Shown here: positions 38,304-47,602 of the stretch, piece after piece | Layout of the letters: each line of letters begins with the position of its first letter | Position numbering within the stretch: the first letter of the stretch is position 1 | DNA from: Sulfitobacter sp. OXR-159 | Lineage (GTDB): Bacteria; Pseudomonadota; Alphaproteobacteria; Rhodobacterales; Rhodobacteraceae | Length of the DNA stretch: 64,000 nucleotides | Direction of reading: 5' to 3' | NCBI RefSeq assembly: GCF_034377145.1 | Contig: NZ_CP139708.1 | Span: 62,001-126,000 of the forward strand | Notes under the pieces: generated by a model | Seen by the model: only the letters and a program-made list of their open reading frames with translations | What the model was told of the DNA's origin: nothing | Databases searched by the model: none | Position numbers and translations under genes: made by a program

Positions 38304-39327
38304 CAGCAAGACCATTCACGTCATTTCCGCCCATGCGGAGGGCGAGGTCGGCGATGTGATCGTCGGCGGTGTCACCCCGCCCCCCGGCGACACGCTCTGG
38401 GAGCAAAGCCGTTGGATCGCGCGGGACCAGACGCTGCGCAACTTCGTGCTGAACGAGCCGCGCGGCGGGGTGTTTCGCCATGTGAACCTGCTCGTCCCGC
38501 CGAAAGACCCGCGCGCCGATGCGGCCTTTATCATCATGGAGCCGGAGGACACGCCGCCGATGTCGGGCTCCAACTCGATCTGCGTGTCGACTGTCCTGCT
38601 GGACGGGGGGATCCTGCCGATGACGGAACCGGTGACGGAGCTAACGCTCGAAGCGCCGGGCGGGCTGGTGACGGTCCGCGCGGAATGTCGCAATGGCAAG
38701 GCGGAGCGTATTTTCGTGCAGAACCTGCCGAGCTTCGCCGCCCGGTTGGATGTGCCGCTTGAGGTCGAAGGGCTGGGCAGGCTCACCGTCGATACCGCCT
38801 ATGGCGGCGACAGTTTCGTGGTCGTCAACGCCGCCGCGATGGGGTTTTCACTGGAGGCGCATGAGGCCCATGATATCGCCCGCCTTGGCGTGCGGATCAC
38901 CAATGCCGCGAATGCCGCGATCCGGTTTGAGCACCCCGAGAACCCCGATTGGCAGCATTTCTCATTTTGCCTTTTTGCCGGGCCAGTCACCCGCGACGCG
39001 ACCGGTCTGCGCGCCGGGGCGGCGGTGGCGATCCAGCCCGGCAAGGTGGACCGTTCGCCCACTGGCACCGCACTCTGCGCGCGGATGGCCCTGCTGCACG
39101 CGCGGGGGGAAATGGGGCTGGAGGACAGTCTGACCACCGTGTCGCTGATCGGTTCGACCTTCACAGGGCGGATCTTGGGCGAGACGCGCGTGGGCGATCA
39201 TCCGGCGATCCTTCCCGAACTCTCTGGGCGGGGCTGGGTCACAGGCATCCACCAGCACATGCTAGACCCCGATGACCCGTGGCCCGGCGGCTACCGACTG
39301 TCCGACACTTGGGGGGCACGCGGTTAG
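38296..39327 (+). CDS. Proline racemase-family protein with Ser90/Thr256 in place of catalytic cysteines
   Basis: A 343-residue paralogue of the epimerase encoded 1.7 kb upstream. At the first catalytic position MSGSNSICV places Ser90 where the epimerase has Cys90, and at the second DRSPTGTAL places Thr256 where it has Cys253. The trans-3-hydroxyproline dehydratase branch has a Cys/Thr pair, so this protein is one step further from a racemase. It cannot use the two-cysteine mechanism. A dehydratase or isomerase role for another hydroxyproline isomer is possible. Translationally coupled to the aconitase-X gene. Function unknown. Confidence 0.85.
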   Translation: MRSSKTIHVISAHAEGEVGDVIVGGVTPPPGDTLWEQSRWIARDQTLRNFVLNEPRGGVFRHVNLLVPPKDPRADAAFIIMEPEDTPPMSGSNSICVSTVLLDGGILPMTEPVTELTLEAPGGLVTVRAECRNGKAERIFVQNLPSFAARLDVPLEVEGLGRLTVDTAYGGDSFVVVNAAAMGFSLEAHEAHDIARLGVRITNAANAAIRFEHPENPDWQHFSFCLFAGPVTRDATGLRAGAAVAIQPGKVDRSPTGTALCARMALLHARGEMGLEDSLTTVSLIGSTFTGRILGETRVGDHPAILPELSGRGWVTGIHQHMLDPDDPWPGGYRLSDTWGARG

Positions 39328-39344
39328 GCGCCCATCCCTTTCGA

Positions 39345-39376
39345 CCCCCGATCCCCCGGCCAGAGCGGGGTCGGGG
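39345..39376 (+). terminator. GC-rich hairpin at end of the hydroxyproline operon
   Basis: CCCCGATCCCC pairs with GGGGTCGGGG (39367-39376) with one bulged base, 18 bases after the last stop codon. No T run follows, so it could be a weak or Rho-dependent terminator. Confidence 0.45.
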
Positions 39377-39529
39377 CGCGGGGTGGATATGCGCCGCGCT
39401 ACCGCCGCGCCGCCTCGGCGCGAAGCCGCGGTCCTTGGCTGACGCGAGGCAACGTCTTGCATGCGCTCTTCGTTTTCGATTGATTACTTTTCAATCAGAA
39501 CACGAACTTTCAATCAACGGAGAGTCACC

Positions 39530-41146
39530 ATGAAGCTACGCACCACACTTGCATCCTCCGCATTGGCGCTCGGCCTTGCGTTTCAGGCCCAAGCCGCCGA
39601 TGTCCCCGAGGGTGTGAACCTTGCCGAAGATCAAAGCTATACCTTCTGGCTGCTTGACGCGATCAAGTCGATGGACCCGCAGATCAACACCGATGTCGAA
39701 GGTTCGGACGTGCTGCGCAACCTCTTTGAAGGGCTTTATAACGAAGACGGCAATGGCGAACTGGTCCCCGGTGTGGCGCTTGACCACGAAGTCTCCGAAG
39801 ACGGCAAGACCTACACCTTCAACCTGCGCAAAGACGCCAAATGGTCCAATGGCGAGCCGGTCACGGCCAATGATTTCGTCTATTCTTGGCGCCGTTTGGC
39901 GGACCCGGCGACCGCGTCGGAATACGCATGGTATATGGAGTTGATGCAGGTCGAAAACGCGCCTGAGATCATCGCCGGGGACAAGTCGCCCGAGGAATTG
40001 GGCATCCAAGCCGTCGACGACCACACGCTTGAGGTCAAGATCACCACGCCGCTGCCCTATTTCCCGCAGATGCTGGTGCATGGGTCGACCTTCCCCGTGC
40101 TGCAAAGCGTGGTGGAAGAGCATGGCGACGATTGGACCGATGCGGGCACGCTCATCGGCAACGGCGCTTATAAACTGGTCGAGCATCAGTTGGGCGAACG
40201 TGTCGTGATGGAGAAGAACGACACCTATTGGGACGCCGCCAATGTCGTGATGGAGAAGATCACCGCGCTCACGATCAATGACGTGAACCAAGCGCTGACC
40301 CGCTATCTGGCTGGTGAGTTGGACCGCGTGGATATCCCCGCCGGTCAATACCCGCGTCTGAAGAAAGAGTACCCCGAACAGGCGGTCTCAACCCCCTATA
40401 ACTGCTCCTATATCTACATGCTGAACGTAGGGGAAAAGGGCCCCGAGGCGCTGAAAAACGTCAATGTGCGCAAAGCGTTGGCCTATGCCATCGACCGCGA
40501 CATCATTGTCGAGCGTATCCTGCAAGGCGGTCAGAAGCCGTCGTACAACTGGACCCACTGGGCGATCGCCGATTTCGAGCGTCCCGAGTTGGATTGGGCC
40601 GACAATATGGATCAGGCGCAGCGCGTGGAAAAGGCCAAAGAACTGTTGGCCGAGGCGGGATATGGCCCCGACAACCCGCTGGACCTGACGCTGCAGTACA
40701 ACACATCGGAAGATCACAAAAAGATCGCCATTGCGGCCTCGCAGATGCTCAAACAGATCGGCGTGAACCTCACGCTCGACAACTATGAGTGGAAGGTCCA
40801 CACCGACCGCATGCAAAACCAAGACTACGACATGGCGCGTTACGCTTGGTGCGGCGACTACAACGAGGCCTCGACTTACCTTGATCTGCTGACGTCATAT
40901 TCGGGTCACAACAACGGCGAGTTCTACAATGACGCTTATGACAAGCTCATGAAGGACAGCAAAACCGCCGAAGACCCGCAGCCGCTTTACAAAGACGCGG
41001 AGCGTATCTTGGCCGAGGAAATGCCGATCATCCCGATTTACCACTACGCCAACGTCGACATGATCGCGGAAGACATCGAAGGTCTGCCCGAGAATAACGT
41101 GAACAACACGTGGTACGGCAAGGACCTCTATCGTACCGCCGAGTAA
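39530..41146 (+). CDS. Oligopeptide ABC transporter substrate-binding protein (OppA type)
   Basis: A 538-residue SBP family 5 protein with a Sec signal ending near FQAQA-ADV. It carries the OppA-type segments LFEGLYNEDGNGEL, RKDAKWSNGEPVTANDFVYSW and IGNGAYKLVEHQLGE. ACGGAGAG precedes ATG 39530; the longer frame from 39461 is not used. A+T-rich direct repeats TTTCAATCA (39489-39497 and 39508-39516) lie just before it. It heads a complete opp operon directly after the hydroxyproline genes; uptake of proline- or hydroxyproline-rich peptides is a fair guess. Confidence 0.92.
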   Translation: MKLRTTLASSALALGLAFQAQAADVPEGVNLAEDQSYTFWLLDAIKSMDPQINTDVEGSDVLRNLFEGLYNEDGNGELVPGVALDHEVSEDGKTYTFNLRKDAKWSNGEPVTANDFVYSWRRLADPATASEYAWYMELMQVENAPEIIAGDKSPEELGIQAVDDHTLEVKITTPLPYFPQMLVHGSTFPVLQSVVEEHGDDWTDAGTLIGNGAYKLVEHQLGERVVMEKNDTYWDAANVVMEKITALTINDVNQALTRYLAGELDRVDIPAGQYPRLKKEYPEQAVSTPYNCSYIYMLNVGEKGPEALKNVNVRKALAYAIDRDIIVERILQGGQKPSYNWTHWAIADFERPELDWADNMDQAQRVEKAKELLAEAGYGPDNPLDLTLQYNTSEDHKKIAIAASQMLKQIGVNLTLDNYEWKVHTDRMQNQDYDMARYAWCGDYNEASTYLDLLTSYSGHNNGEFYNDAYDKLMKDSKTAEDPQPLYKDAERILAEEMPIIPIYHYANVDMIAEDIEGLPENNVNNTWYGKDLYRTAE

Positions 41147-41157
41147 CCTCTCGACAT

Positions 41158-41193
41158 TCGGGCAGCCCGGCGGTTAAGGCACGGGCTGCCCGA
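41158..41193 (+). terminator. Strong hairpin between oppA-type and permease genes
   Basis: TCGGGCAGCCCG (41158-41169) pairs perfectly over 12 bp with CGGGCTGCCCGA (41182-41193), followed by TTCTATT. It probably terminates part of the transcripts or stabilises the binding-protein mRNA. Confidence 0.65.
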
Positions 41194-41240
41194 TTCTATT
41201 CTACACCCCCCACAAACCCCGTATTCGGAGCGCGCGCCTC

Positions 41241-42158
41241 TTGCTCAGTTACATCCTCAAGCGCCTTGCGATTGCGATCCCGACACTTTTGGTGTTGATC
41301 GTGATTTCCTTCCTGCTGATGCATTCTGCGCCCGGTGGCCCCTTCACCTCGGAACGCGAGTTGCCGCCGCAGGTGCTGGCCAACCTCAACGCGAAATACG
41401 GGCTGGATGATCCGCTGTGGAAGCAGATCGGTAGCTATGTCTGGGGCATCGTGACCGAGTTCGATTTCGGGCCGAGCTTTGTTTACAAAGACCGTTCGGT
41501 GAATGAGATCATCGCCCAAGGTTTCCCGATTACGCTGACCTATGGGCTGTTGTCCTTTGCTGTCGCAGTGATCGTCGGCGTTGGCCTTGGCGTGGCCGCA
41601 GCGGTCCGGCACAACTCGCTGCTCGATTATGTCGCGGTTGGCGTCTCTATCGGGGCGCAGGTGCTGCCGAATTTCGTTATGGCGCCGATCTTGGTGCTGG
41701 TCTTTACCCTTTGGCTCGGCTGGCTGCCGGGCGGTGGTTGGCAGGGGCCGGAATATTGGATCATGCCGGTGATCGCGCTGTCGACGTCTTTCATGGCGTC
41801 CATCGCGCGGATCACGCGCTCGTCGATGCTCGAAGTGCTGACCTCCAACCACATCCGCACCGCGCGCGCCAAGGGGCTGCCCGAACGCCGGGTGATCCTG
41901 CGCCATGCGCTGAAACCCGCGATGTTGCCGGTGATTTCCTATCTCGGGCCGGCTTTCGTGGCCATGATCACTGGCTCTGTGGTGGTCGATATCTATTTCT
42001 CCACTGGCGGCATTGGCAAGGCTTTCGTCGATTCAGCGCTCAACCGCGACTACGCGGTGATGATGGGGGTGACGATCCTCGTGGGCGCGCTGACCATCTT
42101 CTTTAACCTCGTGGTCGATATCCTCTACGGGTGGATCGACCCCAAGATCCGGTACTGA
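41241..42158 (+). CDS. Oligopeptide ABC transporter permease (OppB type)
   Basis: A 305-residue permease starting at TTG 41241; LSYILKRLAIAIPTLLVLI is the standard OppB amino terminus and CGGAG lies about 13 bases upstream. The periplasmic loop has HSAPGGPFTSERELPP and the EAA loop RTARAKGLPERRVI. Six membrane segments are visible. The stop is one base before the OppC-type start. Confidence 0.92.
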   Translation: MLSYILKRLAIAIPTLLVLIVISFLLMHSAPGGPFTSERELPPQVLANLNAKYGLDDPLWKQIGSYVWGIVTEFDFGPSFVYKDRSVNEIIAQGFPITLTYGLLSFAVAVIVGVGLGVAAAVRHNSLLDYVAVGVSIGAQVLPNFVMAPILVLVFTLWLGWLPGGGWQGPEYWIMPVIALSTSFMASIARITRSSMLEVLTSNHIRTARAKGLPERRVILRHALKPAMLPVISYLGPAFVAMITGSVVVDIYFSTGGIGKAFVDSALNRDYAVMMGVTILVGALTIFFNLVVDILYGWIDPKIRY

Positions 42159-42159
42159 C

Positions 42160-43074
42160 ATGGTGATGACATCCGAACAACGGGTCGAGGCCAGTGAGAT
42201 CGCAGGCAAGGGCCGCTCGCCTTGGGCCGATGCGCGGCGGCGGTTCTTTCGCAACAAGGCGGCGCTGATGGGGCTGGTGATCCTCGGCTTCGTCGTAGCC
42301 TTCGCGCTTTTTGGCAACAGCTTTGCGCGATGGTCGAACGAGGAATTGGACTACAACGTCATGGGCCAGATCGTCGAATTGGGTGGGCCGTCGATTGAAA
42401 GCGGCCATTACTTTGGCACCGACGATCTGGGGCGCGATTTGTTCGCCCGCACCGTGCAAGGCACGCAGATCAGCCTCGCGGTGGGCCTTGTCGGCGCGTT
42501 GATTGCCTGTGTGGTCGGCACGCTTTACGGCGCGGTAGCGGGCTACTTCGGTGGGCGCACCGACAGCATCATGATGCGGCTCGTCGATATCTTCATGGCC
42601 GTGCCTTACATGTTCGTGCTGATCCTGCTCTTGGTCATGTATGGCCGCTCGATCACCATCCTTTTTGCAGGCGTCGGACTGATCTCTTGGATGGAGATGG
42701 CCCGCATCGTGCGCGGCCAGACGCTGACCATCAAGGGCCGCGAGTTTGTCGAGGCCGCCCGCGCCACCGGCGTCTCGGCCCCGGTCATCATCCTGCGCCA
42801 TATCGTACCCAACCTCTTGGGCGTGATCGCGGTTTACGCCACGCTGCTGGTCCCGCTGATGATCCTGACGGAAAGCTTCATTTCGTTCCTCGGGCTTGGC
42901 ATTCAAGAGCCGCTCACCTCCCTCGGGGCGCTGATCTCCGAAGGGGCGGGCACCATCGCCTATGGCACCACTTGGCAGTTGGGTTTCCCGCTGCTGTTCT
43001 TCTGTCTCACGCTCTTTGGCCTGTTCTTTATCGGCGACGGATTGCGTGACGCCCTCGACCCCAAGGATCGCTGA
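42160..43074 (+). CDS. Oligopeptide ABC transporter permease (OppC type)
   Basis: A 304-residue permease. The OppC signature FGTDDLGRDLFARTV follows the first membrane segment and periplasmic loop; the EAA loop has EAARATGVSAPVII. Six membrane segments are visible. Its TGA shares one base with the ATG of the following ATPase gene. Confidence 0.92.
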   Translation: MVMTSEQRVEASEIAGKGRSPWADARRRFFRNKAALMGLVILGFVVAFALFGNSFARWSNEELDYNVMGQIVELGGPSIESGHYFGTDDLGRDLFARTVQGTQISLAVGLVGALIACVVGTLYGAVAGYFGGRTDSIMMRLVDIFMAVPYMFVLILLLVMYGRSITILFAGVGLISWMEMARIVRGQTLTIKGREFVEAARATGVSAPVIILRHIVPNLLGVIAVYATLLVPLMILTESFISFLGLGIQEPLTSLGALISEGAGTIAYGTTWQLGFPLLFFCLTLFGLFFIGDGLRDALDPKDR

Positions 43075-44042
43075 TGTCTCTGCTGGAAATCGACAAGCTC
43101 TCTGTCGCCTTCGACGGCGAAGATGGCCCCGTGCATGCGGTCAACGACCTGTCGCTGTCGATCAGCCGGGGTGAGACCTTGGGCATCGTCGGCGAAAGCG
43201 GCTCGGGCAAGAGCCAGACCGCCTTCTCAATCATGGGGCTGCTTGCGCCGAATGGGCGCACGGGCGGGTCGGTGCGCTTTGACGGGCAGGAGATTTTGGG
43301 CGCGAAGCCGAAGGTGCTGAACAAACTGCGGGCTGAGCGGATCGCGATGATCTTTCAAGATCCGATGACTTCGCTCAATCCCTATATGCGCATCGCCGAC
43401 CAGATGACCGAGGTGCTGACCCTGCACAAAGGCATGTCCAAACGCGACGCACTGGCGGAGTCGGTGCGGATGCTCGACGCGGTGAAGATCCCCGCAGCCA
43501 AGGAGCGCATCCGCCTCTTCCCGCACGAGTTCTCCGGCGGGATGCGCCAGCGGGTGATGATCGCCATGTCGCTGCTGTGCAAACCCGACCTGCTGATCGC
43601 GGATGAGCCGACCACCGCGCTCGACGTGACGGTGCAGGCGCAGATCATGGACCTGCTGGGTGATCTGCAAAAGGATTTCGGCATGGCCACGATCCTCATC
43701 ACCCATGACCTTGGCGTCGTCGCGGGGTTCTGCGAGCGGGTGCTGGTGATGTACGGTGGCCGCGTGATGGAGCAGGGCCCGACCGAGCCGCTTTTTGCGC
43801 AACCGACGCACCCCTACACCCGTGGCCTTCTGGCTGCCGTGCCGCGGGTCGATGACCAAGACGCCACCATGAAGGCGATCCCCGGCAACCCGCCCAACAT
43901 GGCCGCGCCGCCCCAAGGCTGCCCGTTCCGCCCACGCTGCACCTACGCCGGCGAGGATTGCCGCGTGATGCCGCCCCTTGCGCCTTTTGCCGAAGGCCGC
44001 GCCCGTGCCTGCCACCGCCCGATTGCGGAGGTCACCGCATGA
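43074..44042 (+). CDS. Oligopeptide ABC transporter ATP-binding protein (OppD type)
   Basis: A 322-residue ATPase with Walker A GESGSGKSQ near 40-48, FQDPMTSLNPYM, signature FSGGMRQR and Walker B LIADEPTTALDV. The C-terminal extension ends with CPFRPRCTYA, typical of the peptide branch. The next gene overlaps its stop as ATGA. Confidence 0.93.
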   Translation: MSLLEIDKLSVAFDGEDGPVHAVNDLSLSISRGETLGIVGESGSGKSQTAFSIMGLLAPNGRTGGSVRFDGQEILGAKPKVLNKLRAERIAMIFQDPMTSLNPYMRIADQMTEVLTLHKGMSKRDALAESVRMLDAVKIPAAKERIRLFPHEFSGGMRQRVMIAMSLLCKPDLLIADEPTTALDVTVQAQIMDLLGDLQKDFGMATILITHDLGVVAGFCERVLVMYGGRVMEQGPTEPLFAQPTHPYTRGLLAAVPRVDDQDATMKAIPGNPPNMAAPPQGCPFRPRCTYAGEDCRVMPPLAPFAEGRARACHRPIAEVTA

Positions 44043-45046
44043 GCCCGCTTCTCTCAGTGCGCGACCTCCACGTGCGTTTCCCCATCACCCGCGCTGGCGA
44101 CATGCCTTGGATGAAACCGCGCTATCTGCACGCGGTGAACGGGGTGAGCTTTGATCTGGAGCCGGGCAAAACGCTTGGCGTGGTTGGCGAATCCGGCTGT
44201 GGTAAATCCACCCTCGCGCGGGGCTTGATCCAAATGGTCCCGGCGACGGGGCAGGTGAACTGGCGCGGAGAGACGGACCTGCTGTCACTCTCCCCCCGGC
44301 AGATGAAACCCTACCGTTCTGAGATCCAGATGGTGTTTCAAGACCCTCTGGCCTCGCTCAACCCCCGCATGACGCTGGGCCAGATTATCGCAGAGCCGCT
44401 GCGCACGCACCGGCCCGAGATCTCTGCCAAGGAACGCCGCGCCCGTGTCGCGCAGATGATGAAGCGCGTGGGTCTGCTGCCGCAGATGATCAACCGCTAC
44501 CCGCATGAGTTCTCGGGCGGCCAGTGCCAACGCATCGGCATCGCCCGTGCCCTGATCGTAGAGCCGAAGTTGCTGATCTGCGATGAGCCGGTCTCGGCGC
44601 TTGATGTGTCGATCCAAGCGCAGGTGATTGAGTTGCTGAAGGAGCTGCAGCGCGATCTGGGGCTGGCGATGATCTTTATCGCCCATGACCTCAGCGTGGT
44701 GAAGAACATTTCGGACGAGGTCATGGTGCTCTATCTGGGCCGCATCATGGAAAAGGCCCCCAAGGCGCAGCTCTACGACAACCCGCAGCACCCCTATACG
44801 CAGGCGTTGCTTTCGGCAGTGCCGATCCCCGATCCCGTGGCCGAACGCGCCAAGCAGATCGTGCCGATGACGGGCGATATGCCCTCTCCGATGAACCCGC
44901 CCTCGGGCTGTGTTTTCCGGGGCCGCTGTCCGCGCGCGCAGGCCGATTGCGCTGAAGTGGTGCCAGAGCCGGGACGGGGCGCGCATCAGGTAGCCTGCAT
45001 TCACCCCGGCCCGATGCAGGAAAATGAAGTGGCCGTAGGGCGCTGA
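44039..45046 (+). CDS. Oligopeptide ABC transporter ATP-binding protein (OppF type)
   Basis: A 335-residue ATPase. Walker A GESGCGKST is near 57-65, FQDPLASLNPRMTL follows, the signature is FSGGQCQR and Walker B LLICDEPVSALDV. The frame is open to 43958, but ATG 44039 overlaps the OppD stop. The Cys in the SGGQCQ signature is a small deviation from the usual Arg. Last gene of the opp operon. Confidence 0.93.
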   Translation: MSPLLSVRDLHVRFPITRAGDMPWMKPRYLHAVNGVSFDLEPGKTLGVVGESGCGKSTLARGLIQMVPATGQVNWRGETDLLSLSPRQMKPYRSEIQMVFQDPLASLNPRMTLGQIIAEPLRTHRPEISAKERRARVAQMMKRVGLLPQMINRYPHEFSGGQCQRIGIARALIVEPKLLICDEPVSALDVSIQAQVIELLKELQRDLGLAMIFIAHDLSVVKNISDEVMVLYLGRIMEKAPKAQLYDNPQHPYTQALLSAVPIPDPVAERAKQIVPMTGDMPSPMNPPSGCVFRGRCPRAQADCAEVVPEPGRGAHQVACIHPGPMQENEVAVGR

Positions 45047-45131
45047 CGCCCTTCTGCTGATTTAAATCCCTTTACAATAACGCTTTACCTGCTGCCTCGG
45101 AGCCCTGCGGCGGCTTTGCATTCTGCAAAAA

Positions 45132-45167
45132 TGATATACGTCTATCAAAAATGATTGACGTATATCA
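45132..45167. promoter_or_regulatory. Two tandem LacI-type operators, 20 bp apart
   Basis: Two 16-bp half-symmetric sites, TGATATACGTCTATCA (45132-45147) and TGATTGACGTATATCA (45152-45167), each centre on ACGT, the CG centre expected for LacI-family binding. They are spaced exactly 20 bp, about two helical turns. The outer halves TGATATACGT and ACGTATATCA are also a perfect 10-bp inverted repeat. They lie about 65-100 bases before the LacI-family gene, which probably controls itself and the operon. Confidence 0.7.
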
Positions 45168-45184
45168 AAATATCCTCATAGATA
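45155..45184 (+). promoter_or_regulatory. Candidate sigma-70-type promoter for the xylose-type operon
   Basis: TTGACG (45155-45160) is a good -35 box; TAGATA (45179-45184), 18 bases on, is a moderate -10 box. The -35 lies within the second operator, so repressor binding would exclude polymerase. This is a by-eye match. Confidence 0.4.
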
Positions 45185-45232
45185 GGGTCAAGACGCGCCG
45201 CTTGGGAGGGTTGTTGCGATGGGGGAGGGATC

Positions 45233-46291
45233 ATGACAAGTCCAACGCTGAGCGATGTCGCACGCGCTGCCGGGGTGAGCTATGCCACCGCGGACCGGGT
45301 GATCAACAACCGCGGCAATGTGGCCGACAAGTCCATCGCCAAGGTGCGCGAGGCGGTCACCTCTCTTGGCTATGTGCGCAATGTCGCGGCGGCCAACCTG
45401 TCGCGCGGTCGGATCTACCGGCTCGCGTTTTTGATCCCCCGCGGCTCCAACGCTTTCTTCAACCGTATCCGCCAGCACATCGACCACGCCGCCGCCCATC
45501 ACGTCAGCGAGCGTGTGACCGCCGAGGTGATCGAGGTCGCAGCCTTCGCGGTGGAAGGGCTGCAAGACAGTATCTCGGCCCTGCTTGAGCGTGATTTTGA
45601 CGGTGTCGCCATCGTCGGGCTGCAAAGCGCTGCGCTTGAGGCACCTTTGGCCGAATTGCGCGCCAAAGGGGTGGCTGTGGTGGGCCTTGTCTCCGACCTG
45701 CCCCACGCCGCCCGCGCGGCCTATATCGGCATCGACAATATCGCCGCCGGGCGCACTGCCGGGCGGATGGTGGGCCTTGCCCATGGCGGGCAAGGCGGGC
45801 AGGTACAGACCTTTGCAGGCTCGCTCGACGCGCGTGACCACGCGGAGCGCCTTGCCGGATTTCGCGAAGTGCTCAACGCTGATTTTCCGCAGGTTTCGGT
45901 GCTCGACCCGATCATGACCAAGGACGATGCGCAGGTGCTTCAGGCGCAGACGCAAGAGGTCCTGACCCAGCAAGGGCTGACGGCGCTTTACAACGTTGGC
46001 GCGGGCAACAGCGGCCTGATCGCCGCCCTTCGCGGCGGGCAGGGGACACGCCCCTTTTGCGTGGTGCATGAGCTTGTCGCCCATTCCCGCCAAGCACTGA
46101 TGGAGCGGCAGATTGATCTGGTCATCGACCAGCGGCCTGACGTGGAAATCAACCGCGCGTTCACCGTGCTGCGCGCCCTGATTGACGCGAAAGACCTGCC
46201 GCCGATGCCGGAACTCGTGCCGACGATTTATGTGCGGGACAATCTGCCCGCCGACGCTTTGACCGATCAGATGAAGGCCCAAGATACATGA
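45233..46291 (+). CDS. LacI-family transcriptional regulator of the xylose-type operon
   Basis: A 352-residue repressor. The helix-turn-helix and hinge span about 4-60 ([21 protein letters not shown]), with YATADRV in place of the common xATVSRV. The periplasmic-binding-protein-like effector domain follows ([29 protein letters not shown]). GGGGGAGGG precedes ATG 45233. Its stop overlaps xylA as ATGA, so regulator and enzymes are co-transcribed. Confidence 0.9.
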   Translation: MTSPTLSDVARAAGVSYATADRVINNRGNVADKSIAKVREAVTSLGYVRNVAAANLSRGRIYRLAFLIPRGSNAFFNRIRQHIDHAAAHHVSERVTAEVIEVAAFAVEGLQDSISALLERDFDGVAIVGLQSAALEAPLAELRAKGVAVVGLVSDLPHAARAAYIGIDNIAAGRTAGRMVGLAHGGQGGQVQTFAGSLDARDHAERLAGFREVLNADFPQVSVLDPIMTKDDAQVLQAQTQEVLTQQGLTALYNVGAGNSGLIAALRGGQGTRPFCVVHELVAHSRQALMERQIDLVIDQRPDVEINRAFTVLRALIDAKDLPPMPELVPTIYVRDNLPADALTDQMKAQDT

Positions 46292-47583
46292 GTGATTTCT
46301 TTAAAGATATTAAGCCCCTGTCCTATGACCCAGAAGGGTCTGACCTGACCTTTCGCCACTACAATCCTGACGAAGTGGTCATGGGCAAACGGATGGAAGA
46401 CCACCTGCGCTTTGCTTTGGCCTATTGGCATTCCTTTGCGTGGCCCGGCGGCGATCCCTTCGGCGGCCAGACATTTGACCGCCCGTGGTTTGGCGAGACG
46501 ATGGACATGGCACGCCTCAAGGCCGATGTGGCGTTTGAGATGTTCGATCTGCTGAACGCGCCTTTCTTCTGCTGGCACGATGCCGACATCCGCCCCGAAG
46601 GCGATACATTCGCCGAGAGCCTGCGTAATTTCGAAGAGATCATCGACTACTTCGGCACCAAGATGGAAAGCTCCAAGACCAAGCTGCTTTGGGGCACCGC
46701 GAACCTCTTTGGTCACCGCCGCTTTATGTCGGGCGCGGCCACCAACCCCGACCCGGAGGTCTTTGCCTGGTCCGCGGCGACGGTCAAAGCCTGTATGGAT
46801 GCGACCCACAAGCTGGACGGCCGGAACTATGTGCTTTGGGGCGGGCGCGAGGGCTATGAAACCCTGCTGAACACCGACCTGAAACGCGAACGCCAGCAGG
46901 CCGGACGGTTCTTGCAGATGGCGGTGGAGTACAAACACAAGATCGGCTTCAAAGGTGCCATTCTGGTGGAGCCGAAGCCGCAGGAGCCCACCAAACACCA
47001 GTATGATTTCGATGTCGCGACCGTCTATGGTTTCCTTAAGGAGTTCGGGCTGGAGGGCGAGGTTCAGATGAACATCGAACAGGGCCACGCGATCCTTGCG
47101 GGCCATTCGTTCGAACATGAATTGGCGCTGGCGTCCTCTCTGGGGATCTTCGGCTCCATCGACATGAACCGCAACGACTATCAATCGGGCTGGGACACGG
47201 ACCAGTTCCCCAACAACGTCCCCGAGGTCGCGCTGGCCTATTACGAGGTGCTCAAAGCGGGCGGGTTCACCACCGGCGGCACCAACTTCGACGCCAAGCT
47301 GCGGCGGCAATCGCTTGACCCGATCGATCTGGTCGCGGCCCATGCAGGCGCGATGGATGTCTGCGCGCGGGGCTTCAAAGCCGCCGTCGCGATGTTGGAG
47401 GATGGCACGCTCGAGGCCATGCGCGATGAACGCTACGCGGGCTGGGAGAGCCCCAACGCCAAGGCCATGCTGGAGGGGGATCTGGCCAGCATCGCGGCGC
47501 AGGTTGCCAAAGACGGCATCAATCCGCAGCCCCGCTCGGGCCGGCAGGAAATTCTGGAGAATATCGTAAATCGCTTCGTGTAA
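46288..47583 (+). CDS. xylA: Xylose isomerase
   Basis: A 431-residue TIM-barrel metalloenzyme converting D-xylose to D-xylulose. The active-site His is in [14 protein letters not shown], and the metal-binding motif is [14 protein letters not shown]. The hydrophobic pocket residues in [14 protein letters not shown] fit class II xylose isomerases, whose length (about 440) it matches. Translationally coupled to the LacI-type gene. Confidence 0.96.
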   Translation: MSDFFKDIKPLSYDPEGSDLTFRHYNPDEVVMGKRMEDHLRFALAYWHSFAWPGGDPFGGQTFDRPWFGETMDMARLKADVAFEMFDLLNAPFFCWHDADIRPEGDTFAESLRNFEEIIDYFGTKMESSKTKLLWGTANLFGHRRFMSGAATNPDPEVFAWSAATVKACMDATHKLDGRNYVLWGGREGYETLLNTDLKRERQQAGRFLQMAVEYKHKIGFKGAILVEPKPQEPTKHQYDFDVATVYGFLKEFGLEGEVQMNIEQGHAILAGHSFEHELALASSLGIFGSIDMNRNDYQSGWDTDQFPNNVPEVALAYYEVLKAGGFTTGGTNFDAKLRRQSLDPIDLVAAHAGAMDVCARGFKAAVAMLEDGTLEAMRDERYAGWESPNAKAMLEGDLASIAAQVAKDGINPQPRSGRQEILENIVNRFV

Positions 47584-47602
47584 GCGAGGAGGGAGGACCA
47601 CC

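Noticed and set aside
45151..45588. 145-codon plus-strand frame starting in the LacI operator region
   Set aside because: It overlaps the LacI-family gene in another frame and would start inside an operator. The translation is a shadow.
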